Positions 16,292 to 23,144 of a DNA stretch of 64,000 nucleotides are shown piece by piece; the stretch's first letter is position 1, and every line of letters starts with the position of its first letter. The stretch covers positions 248,001 through 312,000 of the forward strand of contig JADJIQ010000005.1 in the NCBI GenBank assembly GCA_016707005.1, in the 5' to 3' direction. The notes beneath the pieces are model-generated. The model worked only from the letters and a program-made list of their open reading frames with translations, ran no database searches and was not told where the DNA came from. The stretch is from Ignavibacteria bacterium (lineage in GTDB: Bacteria > Bacteroidota > Ignavibacteria > Kapaibacteriales > Kapaibacteriaceae). A program made the translations under genes and the position numbers.

Positions 16292-17302
16292 CTATTTTCC
16301 TGAATCGTCCGATGGACGTTTGCGTCTGCTACGCATTTTGCGTTCTGTTGGTTTCCGTTCGTCGAGATTTTCTTTGAAGACCAATCGATCCGAGGTGTAG
16401 ACCTTACTTCTGCCTTCCTCGCGTGTGTTGCGTCTGGCGCTGCCACTAGGACCTCCGCCGTAGACGCCGCCGCCGGCACCCGGACGACCACCGCGTTTTG
16501 GCCTTCCGCCAAAGCCACCGCGTCCGCCTGTACCACCGCCAGCCCCACCCCGTGTTCCTCCGCCCGGACGAGCTCCGCCGCCTGAGCGCGAGCCTCCGCC
16601 ACCAAATGCGCCACGCGATCCGCCTCGTGCACCGGCACCAGGTCCACTTCGCCCACGCGCCGGACGATATGCCGGATTTTCGCTGGTAAGCGGCTGCCTC
16701 TCATCGAATGAACGCGGCCCTCTTGAGTCTGGTCTCTGGTCCCGTCCCCCGTCCCGTCTTTGGTCACGACTTGGGCCTGGCCGTTGGCCACGACTTGGGC
16801 CTGATCTTTGGTCGCGTCCTTGGTATGGTCCTTGGTCCCGTCCTTGTTCCGGTCTCTGGTCCCGTCCTCCGTCCCGTCTTGAGTCCCCTCTTGGGCCCTG
16901 TCCTCCGTCCCGTCTTGAGTCCCCTCTTGGGCCCTGTCCTCCGTCCCGTCTTGAGTCCCGTCTTGAGTCCCCTCTTGGGCCCTGTCCTCCGTCCCGTCCT
17001 CCGTCCCCTCTTGGGTCAGGCCTTGAGCTTCTCTCATCATCGAACTGCGGATTCGTTCTGCGTTGCGGTGGTTGTTGCCCACCATAACCGCCACGTTGTC
17101 CACCGCCGCCGTAGCCACCGCCACCTGTGCGTTGACCACCGCTGCTGCGTTGACCACCGCCGCCACCGTATCCGCCACCTTGACCGCCGCTAGGGCGGGG
17201 CTTGCGTCCACGCGGACCACTACTGCGGCCCATGGCCGATTCATTGGTCAGCGGCTGACGTTCCGGATCGCGGTCGCGGTCGTCCCTGTTTCTGTTCTCC
17301 AT
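16292..17302 (-). CDS. RGG-rich, intrinsically disordered low-complexity protein
   Basis: This 336-aa protein is composed largely of Gly, Arg, Asp, Pro, Gln and Ser, with no globular domain. It contains Gly-Tyr-Gly-rich segments (residues about 40-80), tandem 12-residue units RRDGGQGPRGDS (about 105-145), many R-G-G and G-R-G motifs (about 215-290) and a basic tail. A phrase E-R-Q-P-L-T recurs near the N-terminus and near residue 200, suggesting internal duplication. RGG boxes in other organisms bind RNA and promote condensate formation; that is analogy only. The ATG lies 9 nt after the peroxiredoxin-like gene, so it is co-transcribed with redox genes. Other frames are open through it because of its skewed composition. 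Confidence 0.7.
   Translation of the reverse strand: MENRNRDDRDRDPERQPLTNESAMGRSSGPRGRKPRPSGGQGGGYGGGGGQRSSGGQRTGGGGYGGGGQRGGYGGQQPPQRRTNPQFDDERSSRPDPRGDGGRDGGQGPRGDSRRDSRRDGGQGPRGDSRRDGGQGPRGDSRRDGGRDQRPEQGRDQGPYQGRDQRSGPSRGQRPGPSRDQRRDGGRDQRPDSRGPRSFDERQPLTSENPAYRPARGRSGPGAGARGGSRGAFGGGGSRSGGGARPGGGTRGGAGGGTGGRGGFGGRPKRGGRPGAGGGVYGGGPSGSARRNTREEGRSKVYTSDRLVFKENLDERKPTERKMRSRRKRPSDDSGK
16865..17015. repeat. 36-bp coding tandem repeats in the RGG gene
   Basis: The 36-bp unit begins at 16865, 16901, 16937 and 16985. The third copy carries an extra 12-bp duplication and the last is partial. It encodes the RRDGGQGPRGDS repeats. The length being a multiple of 12 bp keeps the frame when copies are gained or lost. 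Confidence 0.85.
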
Positions 17303-17311
17303 ACTCTCTCG

Positions 17312-17962
17312 TTATCCCTTCTTCCACTTGATGGTACACCCGATGGCCTTTGTGGTGGCTGTTTCGGGCTTCGTGCCGCTGAGAAGTGCATTCACTGCAT
17401 CTTCAACGAACTTCGATTCTGTTTTTGAGGCGTCATCCGGATTATCGTCGATGGCGCCGATGTATTCTACGGTCCAGCCTGTACGAGTGCGGAGCAAGAC
17501 AAACACATGCGGTGTCCGGCGAGCCCCATACTTCTTTGCTACAGCCTGTGTTTCATCGATAACGTATGGGAACGGGAACTTCTTCTCCGATGCTCGTTCT
17601 TGCATCTTGGTAAAAGAATCTTCCGGTACAGTAACGGTATCGTTCGGATTTACGGCAAGTACCGGAAATCCCTTAGCGGCAAACATTGTGTGCAGTGCAA
17701 TGATGCGGTCTTCATACTTCACGCTATATGGGCAGTGATTGCATGTGAAGACCAGGATCACTCCTTTGGATTCCACAAAGCTACGCAGTCCTACGAGCTT
17801 GCCATCCACATTCTTTAGGGTAAAGTCCGGGGCAGCGTCCCCAACCTTCAGTCCGTCCGGTGCAAGCGGGTTTTGAGCCTGTAGGGGGCTTCCCACTCCG
17901 CCAAAGAAGGCAAGGAGCAGACAAAGCGTTACAGCAAATGATCGAATTGTGATATGATCCAT
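17312..17962 (-). CDS. Thioredoxin-like / peroxiredoxin-like exported protein (AhpC/TSA fold)
   Basis: This 216-aa protein has a signal peptide (hydrophobic core LCLLLAFFGGVG, cleavage near LQAQ) followed by an AhpC/TSA-type domain: GDAAPDFTLKNVDG, then CNHCPYS with Cys74 and Cys77, and the cis-Pro region RRTPHVFVL. This is the PRX-like subfamily with C-x-x-C instead of a single peroxidatic Cys, so a periplasmic thiol-disulfide role is as likely as peroxide reduction. Its ATG overlaps the stop of the TlpA gene (TAATG), so the two redox proteins should be made together. Confidence 0.88.
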   Translation of the reverse strand: MDHITIRSFAVTLCLLLAFFGGVGSPLQAQNPLAPDGLKVGDAAPDFTLKNVDGKLVGLRSFVESKGVILVFTCNHCPYSVKYEDRIIALHTMFAAKGFPVLAVNPNDTVTVPEDSFTKMQERASEKKFPFPYVIDETQAVAKKYGARRTPHVFVLLRTRTGWTVEYIGAIDDNPDDASKTESKFVEDAVNALLSGTKPETATTKAIGCTIKWKKG

Positions 17963-18423
17963 TAATGATGATCTCGAAATGTGGTGAATGTCGAGTCGAG
18001 CATGCGCTCACTGAATTCTTGTTCTCGGAAGAGTCTCTGTCCGTTCTTCACAAAGAGTGTTGCCGGTATTGCCCCGCTCCATGTTGGATCCACCTTGTCG
18101 ATCCACAGATGTGGCTTCTGTTCATCAAGCAGGACCGTTTCGCATGCATATGCCTTCTTCCGAAGGAATGGGATAACCTTTGTTTTGAGGTCTGACGGCG
18201 AGTCGAGGCTTACAAGGAGTACCACTACCGGACTTCCAGATACCCGACGTGCCAGTTTATCGAAGGACGGGAGCTCTTCAACACACGGTTTGCACCATGT
18301 TGCCCAGAAGTTCACCACGTAGGTCGTGTCTTTTCCGTTGGCGAATCGTTGTTCAAGATCAACGAGCGTGACCTTTGGAACGGCCAGGCTGAACATCGAA
18401 CAAAGAAGCGCTACAACGATCAC
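17962..18423 (-). CDS. TlpA-like thioredoxin
   Basis: This 153-aa thioredoxin-fold protein has a short N-terminal hydrophobic segment (IVVALLCSMFSLAV) for export or anchoring and the WCKPC active site (Cys44, Cys47) in NFWATWCKPCVEELP. The cis-Pro loop is GAIPATLF. TlpA/ResA-type proteins reduce or oxidise periplasmic thiols, for example during cytochrome c maturation; no cytochrome gene is near. Initiation is at GTG, overlapping the preceding stop as GTGA. Followed directly by the peroxiredoxin-like gene, it probably forms an electron-passing pair with it. Confidence 0.88.
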   Translation of the reverse strand: MIVVALLCSMFSLAVPKVTLVDLEQRFANGKDTTYVVNFWATWCKPCVEELPSFDKLARRVSGSPVVVLLVSLDSPSDLKTKVIPFLRKKAYACETVLLDEQKPHLWIDKVDPTWSGAIPATLFVKNGQRLFREQEFSERMLDSTFTTFRDHH

Positions 18424-19130
18424 GTGATCACATCACCGACTGGTTCAAGAAGTTCGGCTTCGGTTGGGTTGACCTTGATCCTCGAAACCTCCCGTGTAAT
18501 GGGGAATGCTTCGAGAAGTCCTTCTTCAAGGGGCCTCATGAGCGGTTCGATGATCTCGCGGTCCTCTGCATGCAGCCAAGCTTGTCTGTCCGTTTTTGGG
18601 ATCACCACCGGCATTCGCTGTTTTGCATTGTGCACATAGGACATCAAGATGTTGGCGTCCGTTGTCACGATCGAAAAGGTCCGGTGCTGCTCCCCACTGT
18701 CCTTATTCGTCCACTCTTCCCAAATGCACCCAAGAGTGAAGATCTCTGATCCGGTCATTTGCACGAAATGTGGCTGTTTGATCGGTCCGTCGTGTCTCCA
18801 CTCCACAAATCCATTGACTGGTAAAAGCCCCCTTCGTTTCACGATGGCATCGCGAAATGATGGTTTTGTGTAGATCGTTTCCCTTCGGGCATTCAGCGTC
18901 ATATCACGCAGTTCATGTGCAGCAGCCTCGTCCTTTGTCCACCTTGGGATCAATCCCCATTCCATCAGCGAGACCCGGTCCGGTTCAGAGCCGGTAACGA
19001 AGGGTAATGACGGGTGCGCAAATGCAGAGACGTGAAAGAACGGCGTATAGTCTTCCGGATGGTCGAACAACGCCCCTGTATCGGTCTCAATGACGTGCGT
19101 TGAGGCAAAGATCGATACCGTAAAACACAC
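18420..19130 (-). CDS. yedK: SOS response-associated peptidase (SRAP/HMCES, YedK-like)
   Basis: This protein protects abasic sites in single-stranded DNA by forming a DNA-protein crosslink through its N-terminal cysteine. The 236-aa protein begins Met-Cys (catalytic Cys2 after Met removal) and keeps the other active-site residues: Asn80 in LNARRET, Glu110 in NGFVEW and His167 in SYVHNAKQRMP. Translation starts at GTG, one base after the nuoL stop, so it is made from the same mRNA as nuoL. A DNA-repair protein inside a respiratory/redox operon is an odd neighbour choice and has no obvious pathway logic. Confidence 0.93.
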   Translation of the reverse strand: MCFTVSIFASTHVIETDTGALFDHPEDYTPFFHVSAFAHPSLPFVTGSEPDRVSLMEWGLIPRWTKDEAAAHELRDMTLNARRETIYTKPSFRDAIVKRRGLLPVNGFVEWRHDGPIKQPHFVQMTGSEIFTLGCIWEEWTNKDSGEQHRTFSIVTTDANILMSYVHNAKQRMPVVIPKTDRQAWLHAEDREIIEPLMRPLEEGLLEAFPITREVSRIKVNPTEAELLEPVGDVIT

Positions 19131-19131
19131 G

Positions 19132-21093
19132 TTAGCGAAGGAACGGGAACACTACCATTGCAACAAGGATCACGATCCCGGCCATCATTACCAAGGCATA
19201 GTTCTGAGCCACACCTGATTGGATCTTACGAAGTGCGGAACCTGTTGCACCAACAACCCGTGCTGAGCCATTCACAGCACCATCGATCAGAACTACGTCT
19301 GCGATCTTCCACAGAAAGTCCCGCGAAAGAGCTACGATCGGACCGGCGATGAGCATGTGGTAGATCTCATCTACGTAATACTTGTTCAGCAGCAATTGAT
19401 AGAGACCCTTGAACTTCGCGGCCATGACTGTTGCTTTGTCGAGTCCATTAGCATAGATCCGCTTGGCAAAGAGAATGCCGAGGATGGCCAGTACGGTAGA
19501 TGCCGTCATGAGCATGATCTCGAGCGAGGTATGGTCACCGCCATGAACTGGCAACATGGACATTCCGCTTGCGAAGATCGGCTCGAGCCAATGTTCAAGG
19601 AGATTCGGGAAATGTATCGCATGTCCGATCACGTGCGGTACGCCAAGGAAGCCACCGAAGATCGAGAGGAAGGCCAATACGATCAGAGGGATCGTCATCG
19701 TTGATGGCGACTCATGCGGGTGTAGGTGATGATGATCGAACCGTTCCGTACCATCGAATGTGAGCGTGGTTACGCGCCACATGTAGAACGCCGTTGTGAA
19801 GGCCGCAACGGCACCAACGGCCCAGAGAACTGGACTACCATTGAGGAATGCAAACCAGAGGATCTCGTCCTTGGAGAAGAATCCGGAGAGGAATGGGATA
19901 CCAGAAATGGCAAGTGTACCGATGAAGAACGTGCGATACGTGATCGGCATATACTTCTTGAGTCCGCCCATCTTCATGATGTCCTGCTCATGGTGCATTC
20001 CGTGAATAACAGAACCGGCACCGAGGAAGAGCAGAGCTTTGAAGAAGGCGTGTGTCATCACGTGGAAGACACCGGCGGTGAAGGCACCCACGCCGAGTGC
20101 TACGAACATGAAGCCGAGCTGCGATACCGTTGAATAGGCCAGAACCTTCTTGATATCACGCTGTGCGATACCGATGGTACCGGCAATGAGAGCCGTTGTG
20201 ATTCCGATGCCGGCAACAACGGCAAGCGTTGTTGGAGACATTGCAAAGAGCACGTTGGTACGAGCGATGAGGAAGATACCGGACGTGACCATCGTTGCAG
20301 CGTGGATCAGTGCCGAAACCGGAGTAGGACCTGCCATAGCGTCAGGAAGCCAGATTCCAAGCGGGATCTGCGCGCTCTTACCGGTACATCCGAGGAAGAG
20401 CAGCAGCGTGATGACGGTAACGGCGGTACCGCCAACAGAGAGAACTCCGGGAGCCTGAGCGTTGATGGTTGCGTAGTCCAGAGTGCCAAACGTGTTGAAC
20501 AACATGAACATTGCAAGAAGCACACCGAAGTCACCGATGCGGTTCACTACAAAGGCCTTCATCGCAGCGTCGCCTGTCCATGTGATCTTCGTTCCGTCGA
20601 ACTTCCTGTCATACCAGAAACCGATGAGCAGATACGATGCCAAGCCCACACCTTCCCACCCGAGGAATGTCAGGAGGAAGTTGCTGGCAAGGACCAGGTT
20701 CAGCATCATGAAGACGAAGAGGTTCAGATAGGCGAAGAACCGTGGGAACCCCTTATCGCCATGCATATAGCCAATGGAATAGACATGGATCAGGAAGCCG
20801 ATCCCCGTGATGATGAGCGTGAACAGGATCGACAGTTGGTCGAACTGATATGCCACATCAACATTGAAGGAACCCGTTGCGATCCACGAGTAAACCTTGA
20901 CGATCACCGTTCGATCTTCGGGGGCTCTATTGACGAGTCCGACGAAAACCATCACGGCCGTAACGAAGCTGGCAAGGATGGCCGAGCTTGCCATGCCCCC
21001 TATCAACTTTTCGTTCTTGATGCGTTTGCCAAAGAAGGCAACGATCACAAAACCGATGAGGGGGAAGAGGGGTATCAGTGCTGCGTAGTTCAT
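19132..21093 (-). CDS. nuoL: NADH-quinone oxidoreductase subunit L (NuoL-type antiporter subunit)
   Basis: This 653-aa polytopic protein has the Mrp-antiporter/NuoL fold: the conserved TM core WEGVGLASYLLIGFWY, NRIGDFGVLLAMF, TKSAQ-type GCTGKSAQIPLG, HAATMVTSGIFLI, the lysine/histidine helix HAFFKALLFLGAGSVIHG, and the long C-terminal amphipathic region. In complex I it pumps protons at the distal end of the membrane arm. No other nuo gene is in the window; its neighbours are a glutamine amidotransferase (ATGA overlap) and YedK. It may belong to a dispersed complex I, or serve as a DabB-like or Mrp-like partner, though no DabA is present. Confidence 0.92.
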   Translation of the reverse strand: MNYAALIPLFPLIGFVIVAFFGKRIKNEKLIGGMASSAILASFVTAVMVFVGLVNRAPEDRTVIVKVYSWIATGSFNVDVAYQFDQLSILFTLIITGIGFLIHVYSIGYMHGDKGFPRFFAYLNLFVFMMLNLVLASNFLLTFLGWEGVGLASYLLIGFWYDRKFDGTKITWTGDAAMKAFVVNRIGDFGVLLAMFMLFNTFGTLDYATINAQAPGVLSVGGTAVTVITLLLFLGCTGKSAQIPLGIWLPDAMAGPTPVSALIHAATMVTSGIFLIARTNVLFAMSPTTLAVVAGIGITTALIAGTIGIAQRDIKKVLAYSTVSQLGFMFVALGVGAFTAGVFHVMTHAFFKALLFLGAGSVIHGMHHEQDIMKMGGLKKYMPITYRTFFIGTLAISGIPFLSGFFSKDEILWFAFLNGSPVLWAVGAVAAFTTAFYMWRVTTLTFDGTERFDHHHLHPHESPSTMTIPLIVLAFLSIFGGFLGVPHVIGHAIHFPNLLEHWLEPIFASGMSMLPVHGGDHTSLEIMLMTASTVLAILGILFAKRIYANGLDKATVMAAKFKGLYQLLLNKYYVDEIYHMLIAGPIVALSRDFLWKIADVVLIDGAVNGSARVVGATGSALRKIQSGVAQNYALVMMAGIVILVAMVVFPFLR

Positions 21094-21998
21094 CCGATTT
21101 CCGGGGCGATTGTCTCGAAGTCCAGTTTCTCTACGTCCATCTCGAGATGGTGGAAGTGAATGCGCATCGTCTCATCCACAACCATCATTGAATTGCGTTC
21201 TACCTTCATCCAGTCCGATCTGCGAGCGGTGAATGGCTCGGAGGCCACCACGATCGAGCTCGGTTTACCGTACGATGGTTCCATAACACAATGGTCGCCA
21301 ACACAATGATACTCACGTCCGTGCATGTAGTACAACGATGCCGGTTGAACATTTGGGTTGGTTGTGTAGCGAACGGCGATAAGGCAGGTTCCGTTGGTAA
21401 CGGCAAGATTGAGATATGAATGTTGTCGAACCGCAGATTCCATCAACAACGTGTTGAGGTCTGCGAACATCCCCTTCATTGCCTGTACCATGTCTTCGCA
21501 GGTAACACTTCCGTGCGGATCTGCGATGTGATTCAGAAAGAGACCGAACAGATGCTCGGAATCCGTGCTGCCATGAATGGCATCGTATGCTGTGTCATTG
21601 AGTGTGCGCAGGAGTTTGCGACGGATCTGTTTGAAGCCGCCAACAACTCCATTGTGCATGAACATGAGCTGACCGCAGGAGAACGGGTGGGAGTTCATTT
21701 CTTCCACCGGCATACCGGGAGATGCAGCGCGAACGTGCGCGAACATACACGGCGAGTTGATCTTCTTGGCCAGACTCTTCAGGTTGTGATCGCTCCATGC
21801 CGGCTTGATACTGCGGAATACGCACGGCTCGTTGTCGAGCTCCGGTGCATAGAATCCGATACCAAACCCATCGCCATTCACGGATACGGACATCTCACCC
21901 GCATTCATCGTCTGCGCCGTAACGAGCGAGAACTTGGGTTTATAGAGCAGATCGTCCGCTAGGATGGAAGGTCCGATATAGGCGATAAAACGGCACAT
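21090..21998 (-). CDS. Class II glutamine amidotransferase (EgtC/YafJ-like)
   Basis: This 302-aa protein has an N-terminal Ntn-hydrolase domain. Cys2 (MCRFIAYIG) is the nucleophile, followed by NGDGFGIGFY, the HVRAASPG oxyanion/Arg motif and FMHNGVVGGF. This matches the GATase_4 group that includes YafJ and the ergothioneine enzyme EgtC. No other ergothioneine gene is present, so the gamma-glutamyl substrate is unknown. It begins 15 nt after the CADD-like gene, and its stop overlaps the nuoL start by 4 nt. Confidence 0.88.
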   Translation of the reverse strand: MCRFIAYIGPSILADDLLYKPKFSLVTAQTMNAGEMSVSVNGDGFGIGFYAPELDNEPCVFRSIKPAWSDHNLKSLAKKINSPCMFAHVRAASPGMPVEEMNSHPFSCGQLMFMHNGVVGGFKQIRRKLLRTLNDTAYDAIHGSTDSEHLFGLFLNHIADPHGSVTCEDMVQAMKGMFADLNTLLMESAVRQHSYLNLAVTNGTCLIAVRYTTNPNVQPASLYYMHGREYHCVGDHCVMEPSYGKPSSIVVASEPFTARRSDWMKVERNSMMVVDETMRIHFHHLEMDVEKLDFETIAPEIG

Positions 21999-22013
21999 GC
22001 GCGTTTACGGGGC

Positions 22014-22706
22014 TCAGTTAAGAGCTGCCTTCTCCGTGCACCACGTGTTGTAAACACCATCAAGCAGGAGATTGAACGCATCTGCAGCTTCACGAGCGGA
22101 ATCAAGCGCGGCTTGCTTCTGCTCATCCGTGATGCACATGCGCTCGAGCGCTTCGCGCGTTACCGTGCGGTGGATCTCATCGGCGTGCTCGTGGACGGCA
22201 AAGAACTCAAGACCGTTCTTCGTGTCGAGGTCATACCACTTCTTGAGTCCAGCGATCTTCGTTGTGGAGATCTCCGGGATCTGTGATTCGTACGCATACA
22301 GGGCTGCAAGGCCTTCTGCCGGGTTGTTACGTCCTGCGAGTTCCTTGAGGATGCGAACAGAGGCGCGTGTGTGAGGAAGGAAACGGCGTTCCTTGATGTC
22401 CTCACGCTTCATGCCCAGTTCTTCTGCAAAACGGAGCCAGAGTTCCGGGTGATTGTCCGGACCGTGCTCTTCTTCGATGAGATTCTCGAGAAGCATCTGG
22501 CGGACCACCATGTCTTCCGTGTTGGCATGTGTTGCGCTCACGTACGTTGGGAACGCATGAACCTGATGGTAATACTCTGCAGCATACTCACGAAGCATTT
22601 CCTTTGTGAGGGTGCCTTCGTTCCACATGATATAGAACGGGTGTTGGAGCATGTGACGCTCTGTCACGATCTCGTCGAGCTTGATCAGGAATTCTTCGGT
22701 CGTCAT
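22014..22706 (-). CDS. CADD-like / TenA-PqqC-fold iron-containing oxidoreductase
   Basis: This 230-aa all-helical protein is of the haem-oxygenase-like fold. The start is MTTEEFLIKL; a longer frame upstream is antisense to clpS. Carboxylate/His ligands expected for a di-iron centre appear as LLENLIEEEHGPDNH (about 72-86) and FAVHEHADEIH (about 168-178). It resembles CADD, for which chlamydial homologues make p-aminobenzoate for folate from a Tyr side chain; HPFY (Tyr25) lies near where the sacrificial Tyr of CADD is expected. First gene of the eight-gene operon, it is driven by a -7 box 42 nt upstream. The PABA role is inferred from family resemblance. Confidence 0.8.
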   Translation of the reverse strand: MTTEEFLIKLDEIVTERHMLQHPFYIMWNEGTLTKEMLREYAAEYYHQVHAFPTYVSATHANTEDMVVRQMLLENLIEEEHGPDNHPELWLRFAEELGMKREDIKERRFLPHTRASVRILKELAGRNNPAEGLAALYAYESQIPEISTTKIAGLKKWYDLDTKNGLEFFAVHEHADEIHRTVTREALERMCITDEQKQAALDSAREAADAFNLLLDGVYNTWCTEKAALN

Positions 22707-22748
22707 GAGGTCGTCCTCGGATTGGTTGAAGTGCGGTGGAATGAGAGG

Positions 22749-22756
22749 CAAAGATA
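22749..22756 (-). promoter_or_regulatory. -7 promoter element TATCTTTG for the eight-gene operon
   Basis: The plus-strand CAAAGATA reads TATCTTTG on the minus strand, an exact TAnnTTTG match, 42 nt before the CADD-like ATG. It is only 10 bp from the opposing clpS -7 box, so the two promoters overlap back to back. Confidence 0.6.
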
Positions 22757-22766
22757 GGTCTTTTCG

Positions 22767-22774
22767 TAGTTTTG
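22767..22774 (+). promoter_or_regulatory. -7 promoter element TAGTTTTG for clpS
   Basis: An exact TAnnTTTG match ends 10 nt before the clpS ATG, implying a 5' leader of only a few bases. It faces the minus-strand box at 22749-22756. Confidence 0.6.
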
Positions 22775-22784
22775 CCCTGTACCT

Positions 22785-23090
22785 ATGAACGCAATAACGA
22801 CTGAAATTCATGCCGGCCCGATGGAATGGGCCGATCCGGACAGCGACACCCTGGTGGACGTTGGTCTGGCTGCACGTGTGATCCTCTACAATGACGAGGA
22901 ACATACCTTCGACGAGGTGATCACCCAGATCATTTCGGCCACCGGTTGCTCCTACGATCATGCTGAAGGCCTCACCTACGAGGTCCACTCTCGCGGCCTC
23001 GCCATGGTCTTTGAAGGACAGATGCCGGAATGCCTCCGCGTGAGCAGCGTCCTTGAAGAGATCGCGCTGCATACGAATGTCACCTTTTAA
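22785..23090 (+). CDS. clpS: ATP-dependent Clp protease adaptor ClpS
   Basis: ClpS delivers N-degron substrates to ClpAP/ClpCP. The 101-aa protein has the diagnostic motif VILYNDEEHTFDEVI (residues 32-46), where the Asn-Asp pair helps hold the substrate N-terminus, then a helix ending TGCSYDHAEGLTYEVHSRG and the final strand. The clp ATPase is not in this window. The gene stands alone, divergent from the CADD-like operon, with a promoter box almost abutting its start codon. It ends at an octamer repeat that separates it from the convergent TPR lipoprotein gene. Confidence 0.93.
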   Translation: MNAITTEIHAGPMEWADPDSDTLVDVGLAARVILYNDEEHTFDEVITQIISATGCSYDHAEGLTYEVHSRGLAMVFEGQMPECLRVSSVLEEIALHTNVTF

Positions 23091-23093
23091 GAC

Positions 23094-23141
23094 AGTGACG
23101 TAGTGACAAAGTGACGTAGTGACTATGTCACTTAGTCACTT
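23094..23141. repeat. Six 8-bp units, partly palindromic, between convergent genes
   Basis: Strict octamers AGTGACGT, AGTGACAA, AGTGACGT, AGTGACTA, TGTCACTT and AGTCACTT run from just after the clpS stop to just before the TPR-lipoprotein stop. The last two are near-complements of the first four, so a hairpin can form on either strand; it is a possible bidirectional terminator. Confidence 0.8.
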
Positions 23142-23144
23142 TAA

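Noticed and set aside
16865..17015. CRISPR array
   Set aside because: The 36-bp repeats have no unique spacers, are coding, and no cas gene is near.
16708..17193. Open plus-strand frame of 161 codons with GPVLRPVLSPLLG repeats
   Set aside because: It is antisense to the RGG gene; the same 36-bp repeats leave several frames open. The RGG frame has a proper start 9 nt after the upstream gene and fits the operon.
16264..17244. Long minus-strand N-terminal extension (Val/Ala/Asp-rich, then TQDGTEDG repeats) of the outer-membrane protein
   Set aside because: The sequence is a frame-shadow of the RGG gene. A clean signal peptide starts at 16263.
19132..21093. DabB inorganic-carbon transporter subunit
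   Set aside because: No DUF2309 DabA gene is adjacent and the length and motifs fit NuoL as well or better; kept only as an alternative.
20302..21159. 285-codon plus-strand frame over nuoL
   Set aside because: Highly charged Glu/His/Asp/Arg composition is the antisense image of hydrophobic nuoL helices.
21090..21998. Ergothioneine enzyme EgtC
   Set aside because: Only the class II amidotransferase domain is shared; no egtA, egtB, egtD or egtE is present, so the specific name is not justified.
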